A DNA stretch of 61,996 bases, from contig NZ_LMTZ01000152.1 of assembly GCF_001456025.1 (NCBI RefSeq), positions 1-61,996 of the forward strand, read 5' to 3'. The notes below the pieces were generated by a model. The model was not told the origin of the DNA. It saw nothing but the letters and a program-made list of their open reading frames with translations, and did no database searches. Shown piece by piece: positions 26,231 to 34,067 of the stretch. This DNA is from Mastigocoleus testarum BC008 (lineage in GTDB: Bacteria; Cyanobacteriota; Cyanobacteriia; Cyanobacteriales; Nostocaceae). The first letter of the stretch is position 1, and each line of letters begins with the position of its first letter. A program made the position numbers and the translations under genes.

Positions 26231-26639
26231 TAGTTCCCTGAAATCTAATTTAATTAAATTTTTACCGACAAATCTCAACCAACTATATTTTAACTCAGTA
26301 AAAAATATTTAGATTTAAATATCAATAGTAAATAAATATGCATTTATATTGAAAATAGTTAAATAAGCCCTCCTTAAAAGGAGGGTAGACAAGGAGCAAA
26401 CATTTTAAAATGTTTATTACTCTATTTACTCGATTAGAAGTGCTCAAAAGGCAAATAGATATAATATAAGTTTGGTAAAATACTTATTGAAAAATAACTA
26501 AAAATATTAAAGCATAAATTTATTGGGTCGCATATTGTCTAAAGTAATAAATAGTTATGACTTTAGTCATACTATAAGTTCTATAAAATTGTGCATGATA
26601 GCAATTAATAAGTTAATAATCCTGTGTTCGAGGTTGAGT
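26231..26639. promoter_or_regulatory. divergent promoter region of serine hydrolase and histidine kinase genes
   Basis: A perfect hairpin (CCCTCCTT at 26368-26375, AAGGAGGG at 26378-26385, 2-nt loop) sits in the middle and looks like a dispersed short palindrome. TATGACT-TT-AGTCATA at 26556-26571, flanked by ATAGT and ACTAT, is a candidate operator 69-84 bp before the kinase start. It shares GACTTnAGTC with the dyad before the Omp85 gene. Confidence 0.5.
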
Positions 26640-27833
26640 ATGATTGATTTAGTAAAAACACCGGACTCTATTCGTCGAACTGTACGCTATATAGAATGGA
26701 CCTTGATAGTTGTATATTTCTTATTATTCTTACTAAATCGCCGTGATAGCAACTATTATTCTCAATTAATACCCACTTATGCAAATATTATTTATCTTAC
26801 TTTCTGTTTATTTTTAAGCTTTATATTTCCCATCAATTACCCCAACTGGCAAAGATATATTTATATATTTTTAGAGATAACATCTATTATCTTAGCAAGA
26901 GCATTTGGAGCAAACTTTGAAATATTACTTTATCTTGTATTAGTCAAAAGTTGTTTTCTTGTAAATAGAAAAAAAGTTATTATTATTGCATTTGTATCAG
27001 GTATATTTTGGAATATTGCCCTAGGTTTGAGTCTACCTGATATTTTAAAATTTCAGTTCAAGAATATTAATAAAATTCTCGATGAACTCTCTGACACTAA
27101 TTTTGTTATCATCAGGATTATAATTAACAATACTGGTGTTTATCTAGCGGCGAGTACTTTTGTTATATTATTTAGTTTTGTCATATTAGCAGAACAAAAA
27201 AGTCGTCAACAGGCAGAAGAACTAACAAAAAGAGTTGAAAGTTTGGCTGCAAATTTAGAACGTAATCGCATTGCAAGAGAAATTCACGATTCATTAGGTC
27301 ATTCTTTAACTACTTTAGATGTACAACTAGAACTTGCTCAAAGATTATACGAGCAAGATCCAATCAAAGCTGCAAAATCTTTAGATATAGCCAAAGAATT
27401 AAGTAGTCAATGTTTAGATGAAGTACGACGTTCTGTTCAAACTATGCGCCAGTCAAATTTTAATTTAAGTGAAGCACTTAAGACATTAGCGCAAAAAGTA
27501 GAACGAAATCAATCTTTTGTAGTACGAGTAAATGTAAAACTACCGCACCTACCAGTTCAAATTAGTCATCAACTTTATTGCATTGTTCAAGAAGGATTCA
27601 CAAACATCCAAAAACATGCTGAGTCTAAGTTGGTCACCCTGAATGCAAACAAAGATTCTAATGGAATACTTTTGGAATTAAGAGATGATGGTCGAGGTTT
27701 TAATATTAACGCACATCATACAGGTTTTGGATTACGGGGAATGCAAGAAAGGGTAAACATTTTAGGTGGAGAACTGACAATTAAGAGTTATCCCGAACAA
27801 GGGACAAAAATTCTGGTTTGGATTCCTGTTTGA
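26640..27833 (+). CDS. NarL-type sensor histidine kinase
   Basis: A 397-residue membrane kinase. The N-terminal half has about six hydrophobic segments (MASE-like, no named sensor domain). A short coiled linker leads to the HisKA_3 box, REIHDSLGHSL, with the phospho-accepting His. A HATPase_c domain follows (QEGFTNIQKHAES, DDGRGFN, GFGLRGMQERV). Kinases of this type phosphorylate LuxR/NarL-family regulators. No response regulator gene is in the window, so the partner is encoded elsewhere. The ATG at 26640 has GAGG nearby and starts where homology-like sequence begins. A start at 26523 would add 39 unusual residues and overlap the candidate operator. Confidence 0.85.
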   Translation: MIDLVKTPDSIRRTVRYIEWTLIVVYFLLFLLNRRDSNYYSQLIPTYANIIYLTFCLFLSFIFPINYPNWQRYIYIFLEITSIILARAFGANFEILLYLVLVKSCFLVNRKKVIIIAFVSGIFWNIALGLSLPDILKFQFKNINKILDELSDTNFVIIRIIINNTGVYLAASTFVILFSFVILAEQKSRQQAEELTKRVESLAANLERNRIAREIHDSLGHSLTTLDVQLELAQRLYEQDPIKAAKSLDIAKELSSQCLDEVRRSVQTMRQSNFNLSEALKTLAQKVERNQSFVVRVNVKLPHLPVQISHQLYCIVQEGFTNIQKHAESKLVTLNANKDSNGILLELRDDGRGFNINAHHTGFGLRGMQERVNILGGELTIKSYPEQGTKILVWIPV

Positions 27834-27915
27834 GGATTTTTGCAAGGAAGAGTAATATATGTCACCCTTATAATTCCTCAATAACTTTAGAATGGTTCAA
27901 AACAAAATAACTCGA

Positions 27916-27999
27916 CTAGGACTTACGTACTTATAAGCAATTTCTAATATTGGAATTTCTAATATTTGGAAGTTGTAATTTTATGTGCGTAAATTTCCG
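27916..27999. repeat. degenerate MITE-like segment (TAGGACTTACGTAC end)
   Basis: The left end reads CTAGGACTTACGTAC and the right end GTGCGTAAATTTCC, an imperfect inverted complement. The non-coding inside has a duplicated GGAATTTCTAATATT-like unit. The same left end is present near 11004 and 11339. No transposase is encoded. Confidence 0.35.
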
Positions 28000-28249
28000 G
28001 TAACCTTGTATCTTAATTACTCCAATTACCTCGTACGCCAATAATTATTGTTGATTATAAAGCAAATTTATAGTGGCTACAATCGCAAAGAAATATTGGG
28101 TTCATCTCACATGAAGCAAATGTATTATTGCGAATAACTAGAGGATAAGATTTTCACATTACTAGGTAAGGTGGGTGTTTTTACGAAAGTGAGACGCTCC
28201 CGAAATATTCTCATTTTATCTGTACATTTATAAAAAACATGAGGTATAA

Positions 28250-28387
28250 ATGGAAACTACTAATGACACACAAACATTATTTCAGAAAGTCAAAGTCAAA
28301 AGCGATCGCTCGCAGAATCTATATTTGATGTTCCTCATACAACAAGGTTTCCAGAAAATACAGAAAAATATTTTTGTTAAAGGCTAA
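28250..28387 (+). CDS. possible 45-residue small protein
   Basis: The ORF begins METTNDTQTLFQKVK and ends NIFVKG. GAGG lies 5 nt before the ATG, the only positive sign. The product is polar and slightly basic with no recognised motif. The HIP1 octamer inside is neutral evidence. It could equally be chance; I include it because the ribosome-binding site spacing is good. Confidence 0.25.
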   Translation: METTNDTQTLFQKVKVKSDRSQNLYLMFLIQQGFQKIQKNIFVKG

Positions 28388-28503
28388 AGTTCTAAGGGCT
28401 AAAGTTTTGGATCTTTGATTATTTAAAGTTTTAAGTAGAAAGGTTTGGGTGTCATCAGAGCCAAGTTTCCCATATTTCCCATCATTGAATTTACACAGGA
28501 TTT

Positions 28504-29589
28504 ATGAAAATAAAGCAGATTTTTGTCTCTGGGATTCGTAATACTCTTGCTTTGAGCATCGCATCGACCACAATTGGAGGAACAATATTAGGGATTGCAA
28601 TTTCTTCCTCTGACGCACAAACAGCAGTTCTCAACAGTAAAAATCCTACCAGTCAGATAAATCTTCGCTTAGCACCTAGCACCCTATCCGATGCTGTTGA
28701 TTACGGTAGATCTGGCGATCGGGTAATCATCCGCAATAATACAGAGGGAATGGATGGCTTTACTTGGTACTATGTCAAGTTACAGGAAACTGGTATCACT
28801 GGTTGGGTCAGAGGTGATTTAGTTGCGAGGGGAAACCGGGATAAAAGTGTCGAACACAGAAGTAACATTATTCCTATCCCACCGGAAAATTACAATGGAA
28901 TAAATAGACAAGGAATAAATACTTCAAGTTCTAGATATATAAACCCAACAGTAAATAGTTATAGAAAAGAACAAAATTATCAACAAGCTTACATCACACC
29001 AAATATATATACACCTGAAGAAATTAATTATTTTCTTGAAATAGCACTTGGTGCTGAATTTTCTGCAGGTTCCAATCTGATCAGAAAATGGGATAGGGAT
29101 TTAAGAATTAAAATCATCGGTTCCCCAACCCCTGAAGACTTAAATACTTTGAAAAGCGTAATTAATGAAATTAATAGTTTAGTATCCGGAATAAAATTGA
29201 ATATAGTTGACAATAAACCGAATGTAAAAATTCATTTTGTTCCCGTATCTCAGTTTCGGCGGTACGAACCTAATTATCAACCAGGAAATTATGGCTATGC
29301 TTGGACTAACTGGAATCAAAATAATACTATAAATAGTGCAAACATTTTGATCGCAAGTGCTGGGGTAAATCAACAAGAACGATCGCACTTAATTAGAGAA
29401 GAATTGACCCAATCTTTGGGACTTCTAAGAGATTCTTATAAATATAAAAATAGTATTTTTTATCAACCTTGGACTGACACAAATAGATATTCTCAAATTG
29501 ATAAAAAAGTTATACAAATACTCTATCAACCACAAATTCGTCCTGGAATGACTAAATCGCAGGTTATAAATTTTTTTAAAAGAACTTAA
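28504..29589 (+). CDS. exported SH3b-DUF2927 protein (metalloprotease-like)
   Basis: A 361-residue protein with a signal peptide (to about SSSDAQT, 39). An SH3b domain at about 45-108 contains INLRLAPSTLSDAV and GITGWVRGDLV. A low-complexity linker follows, then a DUF2927 domain at about 175-361. DUF2927 carries HLIREELTQSLGL, an HxxxEE motif like that of some zinc peptidases, and IFYQPWTDTNRYSQIDKKVIQILYQPQIRPGMT, its most conserved part. The role is probably envelope- or wall-associated and peptidase-like, but activity is not established for the family. It is transcribed opposite to the secretion cluster and converges on it. Confidence 0.85.
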   Translation: MKIKQIFVSGIRNTLALSIASTTIGGTILGIAISSSDAQTAVLNSKNPTSQINLRLAPSTLSDAVDYGRSGDRVIIRNNTEGMDGFTWYYVKLQETGITGWVRGDLVARGNRDKSVEHRSNIIPIPPENYNGINRQGINTSSSRYINPTVNSYRKEQNYQQAYITPNIYTPEEINYFLEIALGAEFSAGSNLIRKWDRDLRIKIIGSPTPEDLNTLKSVINEINSLVSGIKLNIVDNKPNVKIHFVPVSQFRRYEPNYQPGNYGYAWTNWNQNNTINSANILIASAGVNQQERSHLIREELTQSLGLLRDSYKYKNSIFYQPWTDTNRYSQIDKKVIQILYQPQIRPGMTKSQVINFFKRT

Positions 29590-29745
29590 GAGTTGATAAT
29601 AAAAACATTTAACAGGAAGGACTATTTGGTTGTTTTCATTACAGCAATAGTTACTAATTTCAATCCTATAGCAATCATATTTGATTTTCGTAAATGATTT
29701 AGGATTGCTATAGTTTAATTAAAAACATATTCACTGTGAAGCAGC

Positions 29746-30321
29746 TTACTGATCGATTCGTACGCAAGGATTTTCGCTAGAAGATGGAGGATCGGAAAAA
29801 ACAGCCATAGTATTGTATTCTGGCATTCCGTCTCCATAAATCACGCGAAAAGTATATAATTTTCTCCTACCTCCTCCTTCCGTGACCACAGTTAACAGAG
29901 TTTTGGAATTATTACTTCGAGGGGGAAGACCGGGAATATCGAGTTTTTCAATCCGTCGCATGTGAATTACGCTAGCTGCTGAATTTTCACAATCTCCTCC
30001 TTCTTGTCCGCCAAAATTCACACACATGGGACCATCAAAATCTAAGGTGACCTCTGAGGGATCGTCTAACCAAACTTTTTTGATAGTTTCACCTGCGGGA
30101 ATAAAGCTTAAATTTGTACCGTTTTGATACCAAACTTTTACACTGGGTATTGCTCCTCCCAAACCCTGTGCTTGACATGAAAAAATGGAACGGAGAACAG
30201 CATTATTAGCAAGTACACGATTGGTAACGCACAATCCTACTGTTAAAAAAAGTAGAGATGTTAATGGGAGAAAATAAGAACTTTTGACGATATTCCGGCA
30301 AAAATTAATGTATTCTTTCAT
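29746..30321 (-). CDS. exported protein resembling the N-terminal domain of VirB9/TrbG
   Basis: A 191-residue protein with an N-terminal hydrophobic segment (about 15-38, ending VLANN). The body fits a VirB9/TrbG N-terminal beta-domain pattern: TNLSFIPAGETIKKVWLDDPSEV, then VIHMRRIEKLDIPG and TLLTVVTEGGGRRKLYTFRVIYGDG, which parallels the family's strand pattern ending in Y-x-F-x-L/V. The C-terminal VirB9 domain that binds VirB7 is missing. Its place after the VirB10-like gene, same strand, supports membership of the secretion cluster. The similarity is weak and based on pattern reading. The ATG at 30321 has AGG upstream; a GTG at 30330 is an alternative. Confidence 0.6.
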   Translation of the reverse strand: MKEYINFCRNIVKSSYFLPLTSLLFLTVGLCVTNRVLANNAVLRSIFSCQAQGLGGAIPSVKVWYQNGTNLSFIPAGETIKKVWLDDPSEVTLDFDGPMCVNFGGQEGGDCENSAASVIHMRRIEKLDIPGLPPRSNNSKTLLTVVTEGGGRRKLYTFRVIYGDGMPEYNTMAVFSDPPSSSENPCVRIDQ

Positions 30322-30530
30322 CGGCTGCACCTAGATTCTGCCCTGTATTTTCCTGGGATTTATTTACTGAACAATTATTTTTTCTAAGTTAGAATTATTC
30401 ATCAATAATTTCGTTACGTTAGGATACACCCAACTGTGCCCTCATTCAAAGTATATTTTTGATGTAAAACTCCTTTATTTAAAATTGAACTTCCTTAAAC
30501 AATAAACTCAAATTGCCTCAGCACTACAAA

Positions 30531-32123
30531 CTACAAGCGAACTTCTTGGTTGACATAAACCTCAACTTCTTTACCTGCTTTGAGAAACCAAATATCACTT
30601 TTTCGATTTATGCGCGAAATTGCTTGTTGGTTGCGACGAGTAACTTGGGGAACTAAACTTCTCATCCCACCTTCTAAAATTCCAGCCGTGATGTTGGGAT
30701 CGTTATTATTAGTTTCTGAAAAAACAGCACCTTCGTCACGAACAATTCTAGTTTCAGTGCGGTTAAATAATTGAGCTGCTCTTCCCAATCCACCCAAACC
30801 AAATGTTAGCGCATCCCTTCCAGCAATCGATGAACCCTTGTTGGGATAACTCTTAGCCATTAAAGGTTTACCTTCAGGAGCGCGAATTGTTAGAGCATTT
30901 GGTGATAGACTTTTTTCAATTAATTCATCTTTATCTTTAACTAACAATTTGGTGACATTAAGTCGCATTAAACCTCTGTCTGATATTGAACTGACTTGAG
31001 TTAGAATTTCGCTACCTGCGGGTACTATAACCTCACCATCTCTTGCTTTGAGTGGTTCTTCTAAACGTACGACAAATACATTGTTGTCTGTGCTAGAGTT
31101 ATCACTATTTCCGCTACTTCTACTTCTACTTCTACTTCTCCCCCGGGATTTTGTTGTTTCGCCAAAAATAGCGGTTGCAATTACGGCTTCAGCACTACTA
31201 CCAACAACTGTACGTTTACCACTTCCCGATCTTCTTGATGTACTTGGTTTTGGCGTTACCTTTGATTTCGGACGACTGACGAGGGGTTCAACTTTTCTTT
31301 TTGGTGCAGATGCTGTTTTTACAGTATTTTGCTTGCTAATATCTTGAGTCACCATCCCATAACTACCCAACTTCGCCAATTTTTGCCATTTCTGCATTGG
31401 ATCTGGATCTGGTGTTGGATCTGGTGTTGCTACTGGTTGTGGGGGTGGAGGTTCTGGAAGTGCAGGTTGAGTTTGATTAATCTCAACAGGTCGGGGTTCT
31501 CGTATTACTCGGGTAATAACCTCAGGTGGAGAAATATTTTGTGTAGGTTTGGGGGGTTTCGGTGGTGAAGGTTTATTTACAACTTCAGGTTTTGGTTTGT
31601 TTCTTCTAAGTTGTTGTTGTGCATTTTTGACTGCTTCTGCTTGTTTCGCAAGCGCAAGTTTGGTTTTGAGTGTATCTACTTCTGTTTCTAGTTGTTCGAG
31701 ACGATTTGGGGTTTTAACTTGAGGTGGTTGAACAGTAACATTTTTTTTAACTTGCTGTTTTCCACCCCCACCCATAATTTGTGATAAAAATCCTCCAGCA
31801 AATAGGACAGCTACTAAAGTACTAGCACCAACTAAACCAGCTTTTGCAAAAGGATTTGCAGACAGGGATTGTTTGGTACGAACTGAGTTTGGATCTGGAG
31901 TTTCTTTGCTGACTTCTATTCGTTGGTTTTCTGATATCGCTTCTGTTAGGGATGTTTCCTTGATTTGGGAACTGGGTGATGTTACTTCTTCTTCTAAACC
32001 AACTAACTTGGCGATACGCGATTCCCATTCAGAAATATCTGTACTTGAAGGAGAATTGTCAATATCGGTCACAGTTGAATTTCGGGAAGATACAGGGGTA
32101 GAGATTTGATTTTTTGGCTTCAT
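30531..32123 (-). CDS. VirB10/TrbI-like type IV secretion protein
   Basis: The 530-residue protein has the VirB10 layout. A cytoplasmic N-terminus (1-about 95) is followed by one transmembrane helix (about 97-117, LVGASTLVAVLFAGGFL), a coiled-coil and proline-rich periplasmic stretch (about 140-270, many PPKPP and PDPTPDPDP units) and a C-terminal beta-domain from about 345 (DGEVIVPAGSEILTQVSSISDRGLMRLNVTKL) ending in KAGKEVEVYVNQEV, the typical TrbI end. VirB10 spans both membranes and links the ATPases to the outer-membrane pore. It lies 43 nt after the second VirB8-like gene. A Ser/Arg-rich patch at about 325-340 is unusual. Confidence 0.82.
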   Translation of the reverse strand: MKPKNQISTPVSSRNSTVTDIDNSPSSTDISEWESRIAKLVGLEEEVTSPSSQIKETSLTEAISENQRIEVSKETPDPNSVRTKQSLSANPFAKAGLVGASTLVAVLFAGGFLSQIMGGGGKQQVKKNVTVQPPQVKTPNRLEQLETEVDTLKTKLALAKQAEAVKNAQQQLRRNKPKPEVVNKPSPPKPPKPTQNISPPEVITRVIREPRPVEINQTQPALPEPPPPQPVATPDPTPDPDPMQKWQKLAKLGSYGMVTQDISKQNTVKTASAPKRKVEPLVSRPKSKVTPKPSTSRRSGSGKRTVVGSSAEAVIATAIFGETTKSRGRSRSRSRSSGNSDNSSTDNNVFVVRLEEPLKARDGEVIVPAGSEILTQVSSISDRGLMRLNVTKLLVKDKDELIEKSLSPNALTIRAPEGKPLMAKSYPNKGSSIAGRDALTFGLGGLGRAAQLFNRTETRIVRDEGAVFSETNNNDPNITAGILEGGMRSLVPQVTRRNQQAISRINRKSDIWFLKAGKEVEVYVNQEVRL

Positions 32124-32166
32124 AGTTAAGTTCTTATTGATTTAGTTAATTTCTTATTTGTTTACT

Positions 32167-32862
32167 TTACATTTTTTTACTTGTAGAACATTTTTTATCT
32201 TTTAGTTCGCAGATATTATAAATTTCTAGCCTTGCTTCCCGTAAGCCACTAATTGCTAAATTAGCTGGTATCCCTGATTGATCTGCAGTGGCTTTAGTTG
32301 TTTCTATTGCTCGTACAAAAATCTGTTTATTAAAAGGAATAGAAGTACCTGTTTTTTCTGCGCCTTTAAAAGTTAAATAATTTGCATAAATATCGACTTT
32401 CCAGTTCCCCTTACTAACTTCTTCTGGTTGGGATATTCTTGCGATCGCTAGAACATTTTCTGTATTTCGCAAATTCCTATCTAACCCATAGTCGAAGCCC
32501 ATATTATTATTCTTAGAATTTAATTTTTGCCTCAAATCTTCACTTAGTAGTGGAGAAGTTATTTCCTTAATTAAGCTTGGAGGTAAATTATTGGAAGAAG
32601 TTAATATTAAAGTCATAGCTTCACCCACAAAGCGACGAATAGTTTGTTGATTGCGTTCTAAATTATCGGTAGCAGCTACTGCAATTGTTCGACCATCAAC
32701 TAATTGAACTAAGGTTTCCGGCAAGGTTTTACGTTTTACCTGCTGCAGCATTGTGTTATGGAACATTAATATCAGCACCGTGAACAAATGTAAGCTAAAA
32801 GTTCCAATAACAAATAAAGGAATAAGATTATTATTATTTTTTTTAGGATTTAAAGAACGCAT
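32167..32862 (-). CDS. VirB8-like single-pass membrane protein (copy 2)
   Basis: A 231-residue protein with one N-terminal helix (IPLFVIGTFSLHLFTVLILMF). The periplasmic part contains LVQLVDGRTIAV, IRRFVGEAMTLILTSSNNLPP, EEVSKGNWKVDIYANYLTF and SIPFNKQIFVRAIETT. Topology, size and the W-x-V strand pattern fit VirB8/TrbF/TraE-type scaffold proteins, but the match is by pattern only. It is clearly paralogous to the gene at 33175-33978: FxIxTFSLHLxTxxIL, VQLVxGxxI and LPP line up. Its place just before virB10 is the canonical one. Confidence 0.65.
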   Translation of the reverse strand: MRSLNPKKNNNNLIPLFVIGTFSLHLFTVLILMFHNTMLQQVKRKTLPETLVQLVDGRTIAVAATDNLERNQQTIRRFVGEAMTLILTSSNNLPPSLIKEITSPLLSEDLRQKLNSKNNNMGFDYGLDRNLRNTENVLAIARISQPEEVSKGNWKVDIYANYLTFKGAEKTGTSIPFNKQIFVRAIETTKATADQSGIPANLAISGLREARLEIYNICELKDKKCSTSKKM

Positions 32863-33174
32863 TTGATATGCTCCAATCGACCCAAGTTTTTGTAATTTAT
32901 AGTAGTAAGTATATAGTTAGGAGATTAGATTTTACTGAGAATAGAACAAAGAACAGGGAACGAGGAACAGAGGGGTAAGAAAAATTACCTAAATCAAAAG
33001 CTTAGTACTAATCTCAATGGAAATAATCATATCAAATACAAAGCTTTGGTTTTTTAATGATTCAGACTTAAATAATTTAAATTTAAAGTGCTAAATTTAA
33101 ATAAAATCAAACTTCAAGTTACACTTAAACTCAAACCCAGACTCAAAATTTAAATATTGATGGGAAATTTGAAA
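32863..33174. other. spacer between the two VirB8-like genes
   Basis: The sequence is low in complexity and rich in AAATTTAAA-type stretches (33060-33150), with an AACAGGGAACGAGGAACAG purine patch near 32952. No gene or terminator is evident. Confidence 0.45.
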
Positions 33175-33978
33175 CTAAAATTTTACTTTACAGCGCAACC
33201 ATCTTTGTTTCGCTGTTTTATCATATTCATCAGTCAGACATAAATCGCGAATTTCATAGATTTCTAAGCTATCCGAACGCACGCTATAAATAGCTTGTTG
33301 TAAATCTGTAATTTGCTGTGTCAAAGGATGTTTAAAACTATCTATTGATTGTACTATTACATCTTTATTAAAAGGGATTATAACTTTTTTATTGTCACGA
33401 CCCTTAGTTTGGATTAGATTTGCAACGATTCCTACTCGCCACTTATCCGGTGCAATTTTTTCTGGAGGATAGATTTGAGTAATATCTAACTTGGCTGACA
33501 TTTTTCGTTCTGGTCGGTCGGAAAAGACCTCAGGTGGAGTCATTTCAGCAATTTGACTTAAAAAACCTTTACGAAAATCCTCTGCGAATGCAAAACTAGC
33601 CAACCAACTACTAGTCGCAACTCTTTTAACACCTCCGGATGGTGTCTTAATTAAAATTCCCAAATCAGATTGAGGTTTTGAAACTTGTTCAATAGTTCGG
33701 GGAGGTAAATTTCCCGACCAGTTAAAAATTGACACCATTGTTTTACTAACAAATTGGCGGATTGCTTCTGGTTCCCTAGCCAGAGTGTCTATGGTTTTTA
33801 TCGGCTTCCCATTGACTAATTGTACGAAAGTAGGCGGCTTTTGCAGACTTAACTGTCGAACAGTAAATCCTTGCAGAATTAAAATAAATAAAGTCAATAA
33901 ATGTAAACTGAATGTTGCGATCGCAAATACAGCGAGAACATTTACTACTTGTTTTTTTTGTTTTAGTAGTTGCACCAT
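33175..33978 (-). CDS. VirB8-like single-pass membrane protein (copy 1)
   Basis: A 267-residue protein with one N-terminal helix (VLAVFAIATFSLHLLTLFILIL) and a periplasmic domain containing FVQLVNGKPIKTI, IRQFVSKTMVSIFNWSGNLPP, KIAPDKWRVGIVANLI and VIIPFNKDVIVQSID. It shares the same motif order with the neighbouring 231-residue gene, so the two arose by tandem duplication. VirB8 proteins form an inner-membrane platform for pilus assembly. The assignment rests on topology, strand pattern and position between the VirB6-like and VirB10-like genes. It has about 36 extra residues, mainly in the middle. Confidence 0.65.
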   Translation of the reverse strand: MVQLLKQKKQVVNVLAVFAIATFSLHLLTLFILILQGFTVRQLSLQKPPTFVQLVNGKPIKTIDTLAREPEAIRQFVSKTMVSIFNWSGNLPPRTIEQVSKPQSDLGILIKTPSGGVKRVATSSWLASFAFAEDFRKGFLSQIAEMTPPEVFSDRPERKMSAKLDITQIYPPEKIAPDKWRVGIVANLIQTKGRDNKKVIIPFNKDVIVQSIDSFKHPLTQQITDLQQAIYSVRSDSLEIYEIRDLCLTDEYDKTAKQRWLRCKVKF

Positions 33979-34067
33979 TTTGATTGGGAATTAGTGATTT
34001 GGGATTGGGGATCTGCGACTGGGGTTAGCAAAGCGTCACGCTAACGCCAACAGCTAACTCTCAATCT

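Larger units (their letters stand above)
27834..28503. other. intergenic region with a MITE-like segment and a possible micro-ORF
   Basis: The region is AT-rich and contains the GGACTTAC-type segment at 27916-27999 and a short ORF at 28250-28387, both listed separately. A GCGATCGC site (HIP1) is at 28301-28308 inside that ORF. I see no other gene. Confidence 0.5.

Noticed and set aside
31048..31347. 99-codon ORF opposite the VirB10-like gene
   Set aside because: It is the antisense shadow of a Ser/Arg-rich and Pro-rich coding stretch, giving artificial leucine runs.
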